DNA of 26,322 nucleotides from assembly GCA_002354805.1 (NCBI GenBank), contig DEMH01000012.1:270063-296384 (forward strand), written 5' to 3'. Position numbers and translations under genes: made by a program. The stretch's first letter is position 1, and each line of letters begins with the position of its first letter. The stretch comes from Gammaproteobacteria bacterium UBA2675. Lineage in GTDB: Bacteria; Pseudomonadota; Gammaproteobacteria; Pseudomonadales; Pseudohongiellaceae. Below are positions 1 through 7,190 of the stretch, in pieces. The notes under the pieces are model-generated. The model was not told where the DNA came from and did no database searches. It saw only the letters and a program-made list of their open reading frames with translations.

Positions 1-8
1 CCGTCCCC
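1..8. repeat. Right arm of a second GGGGACGG-type palindrome, cut by window edge
   Basis: The window opens with CCGTCCCC, identical to the right arm of the palindromes at 361-389 and 1378-1404. The left arm would lie before base 1. It is in the beta-CASP reading frame, which suggests that the gene carries two such insertions. Only one arm is visible. Confidence 0.4.
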
Positions 9-984
9 TTTATGCAAAACCACCGGCACTGTCGCTAAAGTCAGGCTGCAAAGAGCAGGTCATATATTAGGCTCCGCCTACGTAGAAATAGACCACAACA
101 ACCACCGCACCGTGTTCAGCGGCGATCTGGGCGCCTGCCACACCCCGCTGCTGCGGGCACCGCGCTCCCCATACCGCGCCGACACCCTGGTGCTGGAAAG
201 CACCTACGGCGACAGAAACCATGAAAACCGCGCCACGCGCAAACAGCGCCTGCAGGCTGCCATCAACAAAGCGCTGCAGAACCAGGGCACCGTGCTGATC
301 CCCGCCTTCAGCATTGGCCGCACCCAGGAGCTGCTGTACGAGCTCGAAGAGCTCATCAACGGGGACGGATACCAAAGGTGTCCGTCCCCTGGCATTGATG
401 CTACAGAGCCAAACACACCCACTAACTTCAACAACCTCCCAATAATCCTGGACTCACCGCTGGCCGCCCGCATCACCGCCGCCTACCGCGACTTACAACC
501 GTTCTGGAACAACGAGGCCCACGCCCGGCTGCAACAAGGCCGCAAACCGCTGGCCTTTGACAACCTGCTCACCGTCAACAGCCACGCCGAGCACCAGAAA
601 ATGGTTAACCACCTGGCCCACAGCGCCCGCCCCGCCATTGTGATTGCCGGCAGCGGCATGTGTACCGCCGGGCGCATCGTCAACTACCTAAAAGCTATGC
701 TGGGCGACGTTAGCCAAACCGAAGGCACCCCCGGCAGAGAGATTCAGCGCAACGGCCCGCAGCAGGGCACGGTGCTGCTGGATGGCGAGCGCTACCGCAT
801 CCGCGCGGGTGTGCAGAGCATTGGTGGCTACTCGGCGCATGCCGATCAGCAGGGGCTGCTGCGGTTTGTGAAGGGGATTAAACGCAGGCCAAGGGATATC
901 CGGCTGGTGCATGGGGAAGAGGGAGCGAAAAGGGCGTTGATGGGGGAGTTGGGGAAGTTGTGCAATTGGACTATTGTCAGGTGA
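1..984 (+). CDS. Beta-CASP metallo-beta-lactamase-fold hydrolase (RNA-processing type), 5' end outside window
   Basis: The frame is open from base 1, so the N-terminal metallo-beta-lactamase half is cut by the window edge. Visible motifs are those of bacterial CPSF73/beta-CASP proteins: AGHILGSAYVE just after the start, ESTYGDR, FSIGRTQELLYELE, LPIILDSPLAARIT, IAGSGMC.AGRI, and the C-terminal GGYSAHADQ (codons 823-849) followed by LVHGEEGAK. Members of this family are zinc-dependent nucleases acting on RNA; the substrate here is unknown. Two oddities stand out. A palindromic GGGGACGG repeat is inserted in frame at 361-389, adding an unusual Asn/Pro/Thr-rich stretch. The segment between LGD and GTPGR is also shorter than I expect, because the usual FVGYQA-like strand is missing. 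The gene may be decaying or have altered activity. It is unrelated to the glycan genes and probably marks the locus edge. Confidence 0.85.
   Translation, partial: PSPLCKTTGTVAKVRLQRAGHILGSAYVEIDHNNHRTVFSGDLGACHTPLLRAPRSPYRADTLVLESTYGDRNHENRATRKQRLQAAINKALQNQGTVLIPAFSIGRTQELLYELEELINGDGYQRCPSPGIDATEPNTPTNFNNLPIILDSPLAARITAAYRDLQPFWNNEAHARLQQGRKPLAFDNLLTVNSHAEHQKMVNHLAHSARPAIVIAGSGMCTAGRIVNYLKAMLGDVSQTEGTPGREIQRNGPQQGTVLLDGERYRIRAGVQSIGGYSAHADQQGLLRFVKGIKRRPRDIRLVHGEEGAKRALMGELGKLCNWTIVR
361..389. repeat. GGGGACGG-type palindromic repeat inside a coding region
   Basis: Arms 361-373 and 377-389 pair over 13 bp with one G-T wobble and a 3-base loop (AAA). The outer 8 bp are GGGGACGG / CCGTCCCC. 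It lies in frame inside the beta-CASP gene. The first 8 bases of the window (CCGTCCCC) look like the right arm of another copy in the same gene. This resembles REP-type mobile palindromes; that classification is inference. Confidence 0.7.
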
Positions 985-1002
985 ATACCTGATAGGCTAG
1001 GA

Positions 1003-1019
1003 TGTTCAGTCATTGAACA
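1003..1019. promoter_or_regulatory. Palindrome TGTTCA-N5-TGAACA, possible operator
   Basis: Perfect 6-bp arms (1003-1008 and 1014-1019) are separated by 5 bases, 21 bases upstream of the ATG of the MarR-type remnant. Regulators of the MarR family commonly bind short palindromes next to their own genes, so this could be an autoregulatory operator that has outlived its gene. The evidence is position and symmetry only. Confidence 0.3.
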
Positions 1020-1040
1020 TTGGCCAATAACAACAAGACC

Positions 1041-1200
1041 ATGCTAACCGACGACGCAAGATACAAAATTCTGCGCACCCCCCGCCGGTATCGACAGCCG
1101 CGCCCGGCTGACCAAGCGCTTTCTCAAGCGCAAAATGGCCGAATACGAAGCCCTGAAAGCCGAAATCGAAGACATCCGGAAGGATCTGGAGATGATATGA
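1041..1200 (+). pseudogene. Internally deleted, frameshifted EPS-associated MarR-family regulator
   Basis: An ATG at 1041 starts MLTDDARYKILR, the typical N-terminus of EPS-associated MarR regulators. The reading then jumps straight to the family's C-terminal part (TPAGIDSRARLTKRFLKRK, then MAEYEALKAEIEDIRKDLEMI), which lies one frame over and ends at TGA 1198-1200. The winged helix-turn-helix (roughly 50-60 residues) is missing. The frame change sits at the C6 run at 1078-1083: five Cs would join the two halves in frame. Loss of the DNA-binding domain means it cannot be a working repressor or activator. It sits directly before a polysaccharide operon, where such regulators usually occur, so an intact ancestor may once have controlled this locus. 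The family assignment is from memory of the conserved ends. Confidence 0.7.
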
Positions 1201-1373
1201 AGCTCGAACGCATCGTGCGCCGCCAGCGCATCGTAACCGACGGCTGCTTCAAAGACATCGAAGCCATCGTCAAAGCCGTGACACCGGACGAGCGAGTCAT
1301 CGTGCTGCTGCACATCCTGCACAGCCCCCAAACCCTCGCCTTCCCCGTCACCCAACTGGCCAGGGCCGGTTGA
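1197..1373 (+). pseudogene. rfaH: C-terminal KOW-domain remnant of RfaH/NusG-like antiterminator
   Basis: A 58-residue reading frame starts at ATG 1197, overlapping the MarR remnant stop (ATGA). Its core, TDGCFKDIEAIVKA followed by DERVIVLLHILHSPQTLAFPV, matches the C-terminal KOW barrel of RfaH/NusG-type factors, which contacts ribosomal protein S10 and the transcription machinery. The N-terminal NGN domain of about 100 residues, which binds RNA polymerase and the ops element, is absent. The piece is therefore either a dead remnant or a KOW-only miniprotein. It lies about 145 bp upstream of a canonical ops site, which strongly supports an RfaH origin. A functional RfaH must be encoded elsewhere if the operon still depends on it. 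Confidence 0.7.
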
Positions 1374-1377
1374 CTTT

Positions 1378-1404
1378 GGGGACGGGGGCCCGACCCCCGT
1401 CCCC
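1378..1404. repeat. Perfect 11-bp-stem hairpin, GGGGACGG-type palindrome
   Basis: Arms GGGGACGGGGG (1378-1388) and CCCCCGTCCCC (1394-1404) flank a 5-base loop, just 4 bases after the RfaH remnant stop codon. No T-run follows, so it is not a classical intrinsic terminator, although so strong a stem could still slow polymerase or protect a 3' end. The outer sequence is shared with the copy inside the beta-CASP gene, so I treat it as a dispersed REP-like element. Confidence 0.75.
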
Positions 1405-1418
1405 GGCGCATTCCACTG

Positions 1419-1445
1419 TTGTCAAAATTTCGACAAGTGTAATGC
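1419..1445 (+). promoter_or_regulatory. Weak candidate sigma70 promoter for the polysaccharide operon
   Basis: TTGTCA (1419-1424) and TAATGC (1440-1445) are spaced 15 bp apart, shorter than the ideal 17. The site also overlaps a TTGTC/GACAA inverted repeat. A start near 1452 would put the ops element about 65 nt into the leader, which suits RfaH recruitment. No better promoter was seen between 1374 and 1583. Confidence 0.25.
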
Positions 1446-1517
1446 AAGACTGGACAACCACGGGAGCTGCTTTCTGCCAAAGCCCCAACCAAGATGCCGC
1501 AAGAAATGCACGGGTAG

Positions 1518-1529
1518 GGCGGTAGCGTG
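1518..1529 (+). promoter_or_regulatory. ops element (JUMPstart core), RfaH recruitment site
   Basis: GGCGGTAGCGTG matches the canonical ops element exactly. The flanks (preceding AGG and following TCCAAA) also resemble the 3' end of the JUMPstart sequence found in leaders of O-antigen and capsule operons. In the known system RNA polymerase pauses here and RfaH binds the exposed strand, giving antitermination and ribosome coupling over long operons. It lies 54 bp upstream of the ABC transporter ATG, so the downstream glycan operon is the expected target. The rest of the long JUMPstart is not clearly conserved. Confidence 0.8.
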
Positions 1530-1583
1530 TCCAAAGTCCGCACAACGCTTCTCGATTTCAATCGAACACAAAAACAGTAGTTC

Positions 1584-3377
1584 ATGTATAAACAACTAAA
1601 AAAACTATACCAACTCCTAAGCGCCGACCAGCGCAAAAAACTCCTACGACTGCAAATTCTCGTAGTCCTAATGGCATTTGCAGAGGTTGGCGGAGTATTC
1701 GCGATCGGGCCCTTTATGGCCCTTGTTGCCGACATGAGCGTCCTGCACAGCGGCGGCGTCGTCACTGACCTATTCCAAAAAAGCGGCCTAACAGAAAGCA
1801 GCTTCATATTCTGGGTCGGCGTGTCAGTTCTGCTAGCATTAACGGTAGCAGCCTGCATCTCAATGCTCACAACCTGGCGATTAGCAACATACAGCTTCCG
1901 CCTAGGTGCAGAACTGGGCGTTCGCCTATTCAAACATTATATGCAACAGCCCTGGTTGTTCCACGCCAACGGCAGCAGCTCTACATTAATTAACAAAATC
2001 GCTGCGGAATCCAACAGGTTAACTGCCCAAATAATAAATCCACTTCTTCAGATGGTAGCCAGATTAGTTCTGATTGTAACTATGGCTATCGCCATATTCA
2101 TTTATGATCCCAAGGTCGCGTTATCTGGGTTATTAATATTCTCTATGGGGTATTTCGTACTCTACAGAACCGCACGGCGAAAGTTGCAATCTAACGGAAA
2201 GATTATTACCGATGCAAACCGCCTGCGCATGAGTTTGATGCAGGAGGGATTCGGAGGAATCAAGGATACCTTGCTGCTTGGTCGTCAGGCCGATTTTAAT
2301 GAACGATTTGAGAAATCGAGCGCGGAATTTGGCCGTGCGCAAGGCAATAACGCGGTGCTCGCACAGGTCCCTCGGTATGCCATGGAGCTGCTTGCTTTTG
2401 GCTCTATCATTTTGTTGGTTTTGTACTTACTTTCGTTCTATAGCGGAAACTTATCTCAAATTTTGCCAACGTTGGCAGTATATAGCCTTGCGGGTTTTCG
2501 ACTATTACCCGCGTTCCAGCAAGTCTATGTGGCAACGACTAATATTCGCGGAAATATTTCTGCATTCGAAAACCTGCTTGAAGACTTTGAGAATAGTCAA
2601 GGTGCAATAACGGGCAAACCTGCGGAGTCCTATGGGCGCCTATTGTTTACTAACGAAATTACTCTTTCAGGCGTAAATTTTTGTTACCCGGGTAAACAGC
2701 AGGGAGCACTGAACGGAATAAACATTCGTATTCCGGCCAACAAAGTTGTCGGTGTGGTGGGACCCTCCGGATCCGGTAAATCAACGGCCATAGACATTTT
2801 GCTGGGTCTTATCGAGCCTGATTCAGGTCAGTTGCTTGTTGATGATAAACCAGTAAATACTGATAATCGACGAGCTTGGCAAAACAGCCTGGGATATGTC
2901 TCGCAGGCTATATTCCTCTCAGACTCATCAATTAGAGAAAACATAGCGTTTGGCCTTCCCGCGACAAAAATTGATGTAGATCGAGTCAAACAGGCCACCC
3001 GACTGGCTCATCTAGATGAGTTAGTCGATAGTTTGCCGGAGGGTCTTGATACAAGGGTTGGGGAGCGTGGGATTCAGCTCTCTGGCGGTCAACGACAACG
3101 TATAGGCATTGCCAGAGCTCTATACAGCGATGCAGATGTGCTGGTATTCGATGAGGCGACCAGCGCGCTAGACGGTATCACCGAACGCCTTGTGATGGAT
3201 GCAATACACGATTTTACCGGTAAAAAGACGATAGTCCTGATCGCCCACCGTTTGGCAACAGTTAAAGCATGTGACTGCATTTATTTGATGAGTGCAGGCC
3301 GAGTAGTTGATAGTGGAACTTATGAGGACTTGATTCAGCGAAACAAGATGTTCAGAAAAATGGCAGCACAGGCTTAG
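1584..3377 (+). CDS. ABC transporter, permease-ATPase fusion, PglK/MsbA-like lipid-linked glycan flippase
   Basis: This 597-residue half-transporter has an N-terminal membrane domain (about residues 1-330, six predicted hydrophobic segments) and a C-terminal ATPase. Walker A GPSGSGKST is at 393-401, the signature LSGGQRQR at 499-506, Walker B LVFDE at 520-524, and the H-loop His at 555. Exporters of this shape work as homodimers in the inner membrane. The closest match by feel is PglK/WlaB, which flips undecaprenyl-diphosphate-linked oligosaccharides, and the glycan genes downstream support that. It is the first gene after the ops element, and pseB follows after 27 bp. No recognisable Wzx flippase is present in the window, so this protein is the best flippase candidate. 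MsbA-like lipid A export is the alternative. The ribosome binding site is weak. Confidence 0.85.
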   Translation: MYKQLKKLYQLLSADQRKKLLRLQILVVLMAFAEVGGVFAIGPFMALVADMSVLHSGGVVTDLFQKSGLTESSFIFWVGVSVLLALTVAACISMLTTWRLATYSFRLGAELGVRLFKHYMQQPWLFHANGSSSTLINKIAAESNRLTAQIINPLLQMVARLVLIVTMAIAIFIYDPKVALSGLLIFSMGYFVLYRTARRKLQSNGKIITDANRLRMSLMQEGFGGIKDTLLLGRQADFNERFEKSSAEFGRAQGNNAVLAQVPRYAMELLAFGSIILLVLYLLSFYSGNLSQILPTLAVYSLAGFRLLPAFQQVYVATTNIRGNISAFENLLEDFENSQGAITGKPAESYGRLLFTNEITLSGVNFCYPGKQQGALNGINIRIPANKVVGVVGPSGSGKSTAIDILLGLIEPDSGQLLVDDKPVNTDNRRAWQNSLGYVSQAIFLSDSSIRENIAFGLPATKIDVDRVKQATRLAHLDELVDSLPEGLDTRVGERGIQLSGGQRQRIGIARALYSDADVLVFDEATSALDGITERLVMDAIHDFTGKKTIVLIAHRLATVKACDCIYLMSAGRVVDSGTYEDLIQRNKMFRKMAAQA

Positions 3378-3404
3378 GACAATAATAGATAAAGGAATAA
3401 TTTA

Positions 3405-4403
3405 ATGCTTGCTAATAGCACAATTCTCATCACCGGCGGCACAGGCTCCTTCGGTCACAAATTCATTCCGATGACACTGGCCAAATACAACCCAAAAAAA
3501 ATCATCGTGTTTTCCCGAGACGAAATGAAACAATGGGAAATGGCCAAGTTATTCCCCAACGACCAGCGCCTGCGATTCTTCATTGGCGATGTCCGCGACA
3601 AAGACCGCCTATACCGAGCATTAGACGGCGTTGACTACGTAGTACACGCTGCGGCAACTAAGATTGTGCCAACGGCCGAATACAACCCCTTCGAGTGCGT
3701 AAAAACAAACATCAGCGGTGCCATGAATCTTATAGACGCCGCAATCGATAAAAAAGTAAAAGGTGTCGTTGCACTCTCTACTGATAAAGCCAGCAGCCCA
3801 ATCAACCTATACGGTGCCACCAAACTGGCGTCCGACAAATTATTCGTGGCAGGGAACTCTTATGCGGGCGGTCACGAAACCAAATTTTCTGTTGTTCGCT
3901 ACGGCAATGTGATGGGATCACGCGGTTCAGTGATCCCATTTTTCATGTCCATCAAAGATAAAGGTGTACTACCGATCACAGACCCCCGCATGACCCGCTT
4001 TATGATTAGCTTGGAGCAGGGTGTTGAGCTGGTTTGGCATGCATTCGACGATATGGTGGGTGGTGAGATCTACGTGAAAAAAATCCCCTCCATGAAAGTG
4101 ACTGATTTGGCGCGTGTGGTCGCACCGGAAGCTAAACAGGAAATTGTGGGTATCCGTCCGGGCGAAAAGCTGCACGAGCAAATGATTGGGGCAGAAGACT
4201 CTCACTACACTTATGAGTATGACGAACACTTCAAGATTCTGCCCAATATAAATGATTGGGGCTGCTGCCCGGAGCGCATTAAAGATGGCAAACGGGTAGA
4301 AGAAGGCTTCGTGTATGCCAGTGACAATAACGCGGAGTGGATGTCGGATGCGGAACTGGAGGACTGGATCAGTAGAAACTACAGCGAGATAGGCAAGATA
4401 TAA
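3405..4403 (+). CDS. pseB: UDP-GlcNAc 4,6-dehydratase (5-inverting), PseB
   Basis: This 332-residue extended SDR catalyses the first step of pseudaminic acid synthesis: removal of water from UDP-GlcNAc with C5 inversion to give a 4-keto-6-deoxy-L-arabino sugar. The NAD(P)-binding GGTGSFG is at 11-17. The active-site block STDKAS (D127, K128) and YGATK (Y136, K140) follow, together with the AATKIVPTAEYNP signature of PseB/FlaA1-type enzymes. Length is normal for the short soluble PseB form rather than the long membrane-bound CapD form. The start has a good AAGGAA at 3392-3397, 7 bp before the ATG. pseC follows after one base, which indicates translational coupling. Confidence 0.93.
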   Translation: MLANSTILITGGTGSFGHKFIPMTLAKYNPKKIIVFSRDEMKQWEMAKLFPNDQRLRFFIGDVRDKDRLYRALDGVDYVVHAAATKIVPTAEYNPFECVKTNISGAMNLIDAAIDKKVKGVVALSTDKASSPINLYGATKLASDKLFVAGNSYAGGHETKFSVVRYGNVMGSRGSVIPFFMSIKDKGVLPITDPRMTRFMISLEQGVELVWHAFDDMVGGEIYVKKIPSMKVTDLARVVAPEAKQEIVGIRPGEKLHEQMIGAEDSHYTYEYDEHFKILPNINDWGCCPERIKDGKRVEEGFVYASDNNAEWMSDAELEDWISRNYSEIGKI

Positions 4404-4404
4404 A

Positions 4405-5562
4405 ATGATTCCCTACGGTCGCCAGGATATCAGCCAGGCAGATATTGATGCAGTGCTTGAGGTGCTGCAGTCGGACTTCCTCACTCAGGGCCCCAAAGTC
4501 CCTGAGTTTGAGGTCAAGGTGGCTAACCATGTGGGGGCCAAGCACGCGCTGGCGGTTAACAGTGCCACCTCGGCGTTGCATATAGCCTGTCTTGCTCTGG
4601 GCCTGGGCGAGGGCGACTGGTTATGGACGACGCCCATCACCTTTGTGGCCTCTGCCAACTGCGGGCTGTATTGCGGCGCAAAAGTAGATTTTGTGGATAT
4701 TGACCCGCAAACCTACAACCTGTGCACGAACAAGCTGGCGGAAAAGCTGGAGCAGGCCAAGCAGGAAAATCGCCTACCAAAAGTACTGGTAGCGGTCCAC
4801 CTCTGCGGCCAGCCCTGCGACATGGAAGCCATCCACAAGCTGAGCCAGCAATACGGCGTCTGCATTATTGAAGACGCGTCCCACGCCATCGGCGGTAAGT
4901 ACCGGGGCGAGTTTATCGGTAACGGCCGGTACAGCGACATTACAGTGTTCAGCTTCCACCCGGTGAAAATAGTCACCACCGCCGAAGGCGGCATGGCCCT
5001 GACCAACAGCGATGAGCTGGCCAGCCGAATGAACCTGCTGCGCAGCCATGGTGTCACCCGGGACCAGAGCCTGATGACCCACGAACCGGATGGCCCCTGG
5101 TATTACCAGCAGGTGGATCTCGGGTTCAATTACCGCATGACAGAACTGCAGGGCGCAATGGGCGTCAGCCAAATGAACCGGCTGGACGCTTTCGTTGCTC
5201 GCCGTCACGAACTGGCGAAACGTTATGACCAGCTGTTGGCCGACTTGCCAGTGACCACACCCTGGCAGCACCCGGACAGCTACTCCGGCCTGCACCTGTA
5301 CGTGATTCGCCTGCAGCTGGAAAACATCAGCAAAAATCACCGGCAGGTGTTTGAATCCCTGCGGGAACAGGGTATTGGCGTAAACCTGCACTACATCCCG
5401 GTGCATACCCAGCCCTATTATCAGGCCATGGGATTCACCGCCGAGGACTTCCCGGAGGCGATGGCGTATTACCGTGAAGCGATCAGCTTGCCGATGTTCC
5501 AGAGCCTGACGGATGAGCAACAGGATGAGGTAGTGCGCGTGTTGGAGTCGGTTCTGAAATGA
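4405..5562 (+). CDS. pseC: UDP-4-amino-4,6-dideoxy-N-acetyl-L-altrosamine transaminase, PseC
   Basis: This is a DegT/DnrJ/EryC1-family PLP aminotransferase of 385 residues. It uses glutamate as amino donor to convert the PseB 4-keto product into the 4-amino sugar. The family landmarks are clear: NSATSALHIA near 52, the acidic EDASHAIGG (D157) that contacts the pyridine nitrogen, and SFHPVKIVTTAEGGM with the Schiff-base lysine at 188. The C-terminal region carries GVNLHYIPVHTQPYY, typical of PseC. It begins one base after pseB and overlaps the next gene by ATGA at 5559-5562. Confidence 0.93.
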   Translation: MIPYGRQDISQADIDAVLEVLQSDFLTQGPKVPEFEVKVANHVGAKHALAVNSATSALHIACLALGLGEGDWLWTTPITFVASANCGLYCGAKVDFVDIDPQTYNLCTNKLAEKLEQAKQENRLPKVLVAVHLCGQPCDMEAIHKLSQQYGVCIIEDASHAIGGKYRGEFIGNGRYSDITVFSFHPVKIVTTAEGGMALTNSDELASRMNLLRSHGVTRDQSLMTHEPDGPWYYQQVDLGFNYRMTELQGAMGVSQMNRLDAFVARRHELAKRYDQLLADLPVTTPWQHPDSYSGLHLYVIRLQLENISKNHRQVFESLREQGIGVNLHYIPVHTQPYYQAMGFTAEDFPEAMAYYREAISLPMFQSLTDEQQDEVVRVLESVLK

Positions 5563-7190
5563 CGGCTACGCTATTGCTTCAGGCGAGAACCAACTCCTCG
5601 CGCCTGCCAGGCAAGGTGCTTCTCCCTGTGGGTGGGACACCTCTGGTGGTTTTGGCAGCGCTGCGAGCAGGCAATACAGGCCATCGCGTAATCGTTGTCA
5701 CGTCACGTGAAGCATCAGACGACGCTCTTTGCGACGTCCTCAAGCATTGGAATATCGATTACTATCGCGGCGAGTTAGAGAATACTCTGAAGCGCTTTGT
5801 TGATGCACTGTATGGCGTACCAGACGATCACATAGTCGTTCGGCTAACGGGCGACAATGTTTTTCCAGATGGCTCGTTTATTGACGAGTTGCTTGAAGAT
5901 TTTGCTGCTCGTGATCTGTCATACCTGGGCTGTGGTGGAGAGGCCTCAGGGCTTCCTTACGGTGTTAGTGCCGAAGTCACCCGAGCAGGATATTTGCGGG
6001 AGGCTCACGGACAGGCTGAGACTGCGTTCGATCGCGAACATGTAACCCCCAGAGTTATAGAAAGGTTCGGTCGGACGTTATTCGAGGGCTATCGCGCGTT
6101 GGATATGTCACAGTACCGTTGCACTGTTGATACTTTGGATGACTACCTGCGGGTGTGCCGCTTGTTTTCTGCTACTGAGCATCCAGAGCAGGTTCCACTA
6201 TCCACACTTCTTGAGCGTTTGAAAATAGCCTCATCGGAAATTGTTACACCCATATCTGCCCGTCGAATGGTTTTAGGTACTGCGCAATTTGGGCTCACCT
6301 ATGGGATCACGAATACCAGCGGGCGCCCCCTTCAGGAACAAGTTGACGCGTTGGTGCGTACCGCGATTGCCAATGGCGTTCAATATATTGATACAGCCAG
6401 AGCTTATGGTGAGAGTGAGCCGGTTGTAGGCAAAGCACTTTCTGGTGGTTGGGACTCCAGAGCAACGATCATCACTAAATTGTCTCCTCTGGATGATTGT
6501 CCAGCTGATGCTAGTCCGCACGTGGTTCAAGCCTTCGTCGAGCGAAGTGTTTATCAGTCCTGTCGTGCGCTGAACAAGCCTTGTCTCGATGTGCTGATGC
6601 TTCATCGAGCAGATCATCTGACAGCTTGGGGCGGATCGGTGTGGGAAGCGCTTTCTGATCTTAAGCTTCGAAAAGTGATAGGTAGGCTTGGGGTTTCTGT
6701 TCAATCCCCGGAAGAGGCTTTTTCAGCTTTGGACGTTGAAACGGTTCAGTTCATCCAGCTACCGTTCAACATACTCGATTATCGGTGGGATGCTGTAATC
6801 GACAAGATTTCACAGGTTCGCCAACGCCGCCCGCTGGTTATCCTCGCTCGCAGCGCGTTATTGCAGGGTTTGTTGACTTCCAGTCAAGTGGACTTGTGGC
6901 TGAGGGCCTGTTGTTCGAATGCCGCTGATGTTATTGACTGGCTCCATGCGAAAGCGGCGAAATATGCCAACGGCGATATTGTTGAATTGGCGGTTCGGTA
7001 CGTGCTCTCTCAAAGCTGGATCGATGGCGTGGTTATTGGTGTGGAAGCCACGGATCAGTTGGTCGATAACCTCAGAAAGTCCGGCCTTGAGAGTTGGACT
7101 GATAACCGTATCGGAAGCATTATCGCAGACCGCCCCCGAGTACCTCTCGAAACTTTGAACCCGGCTACCTGGAAGAAATCCAATGACTAG
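5559..7190 (+). CDS. Fusion: SpsF/PseF-like cytidylyltransferase plus aldo/keto reductase
   Basis: The 543-residue protein has two domains. Residues 1-225 form a nucleotidyltransferase of the SpsF/CMP-sugar synthetase type: LLQARTNSSRLPGKVLLPVGG is the nucleotide loop, LTGDN at 96-100 is the metal-binding region, and there is a CTVDT motif near 190. From about 236 to 530 it is an aldo/keto reductase starting RRMVLGTAQFGLTYG, with the tetrad D278, Y283, K307, H349 all present. No other CMP-sugar synthetase is seen, so the first domain is the candidate for CMP activation of the nonulosonic acid (the PseF step). The reductase substrate is unknown; fusion and context suggest it modifies the same sugar or its precursor. 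Translation is coupled to pseC and to the next SDR by overlaps of 4 and 8 bp. Confidence 0.85.
   Translation: MTATLLLQARTNSSRLPGKVLLPVGGTPLVVLAALRAGNTGHRVIVVTSREASDDALCDVLKHWNIDYYRGELENTLKRFVDALYGVPDDHIVVRLTGDNVFPDGSFIDELLEDFAARDLSYLGCGGEASGLPYGVSAEVTRAGYLREAHGQAETAFDREHVTPRVIERFGRTLFEGYRALDMSQYRCTVDTLDDYLRVCRLFSATEHPEQVPLSTLLERLKIASSEIVTPISARRMVLGTAQFGLTYGITNTSGRPLQEQVDALVRTAIANGVQYIDTARAYGESEPVVGKALSGGWDSRATIITKLSPLDDCPADASPHVVQAFVERSVYQSCRALNKPCLDVLMLHRADHLTAWGGSVWEALSDLKLRKVIGRLGVSVQSPEEAFSALDVETVQFIQLPFNILDYRWDAVIDKISQVRQRRPLVILARSALLQGLLTSSQVDLWLRACCSNAADVIDWLHAKAAKYANGDIVELAVRYVLSQSWIDGVVIGVEATDQLVDNLRKSGLESWTDNRIGSIIADRPRVPLETLNPATWKKSND

Noticed and set aside
1378..1404. Intrinsic terminator
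   Set aside because: The stem is strong but no T-run follows, and the same motif occurs inside a coding region, so it is better explained as a dispersed palindrome.
1124..1933. Long antisense open frame (269 codons)
   Set aside because: It spans the regulatory graveyard and the 5' part of the ABC gene on the opposite strand, has no recognisable motifs, and is explained by codon bias of the + strand genes.
3405..4403. Long membrane-anchored CapD/WbpM-type dehydratase
   Set aside because: The protein is 332 residues with the Rossmann motif near the N-terminus and no membrane segments, matching the short PseB type.
4774..5520. Antisense open frame of 248 codons inside pseC
   Set aside because: Shadow of a well-supported aminotransferase gene; no family features.
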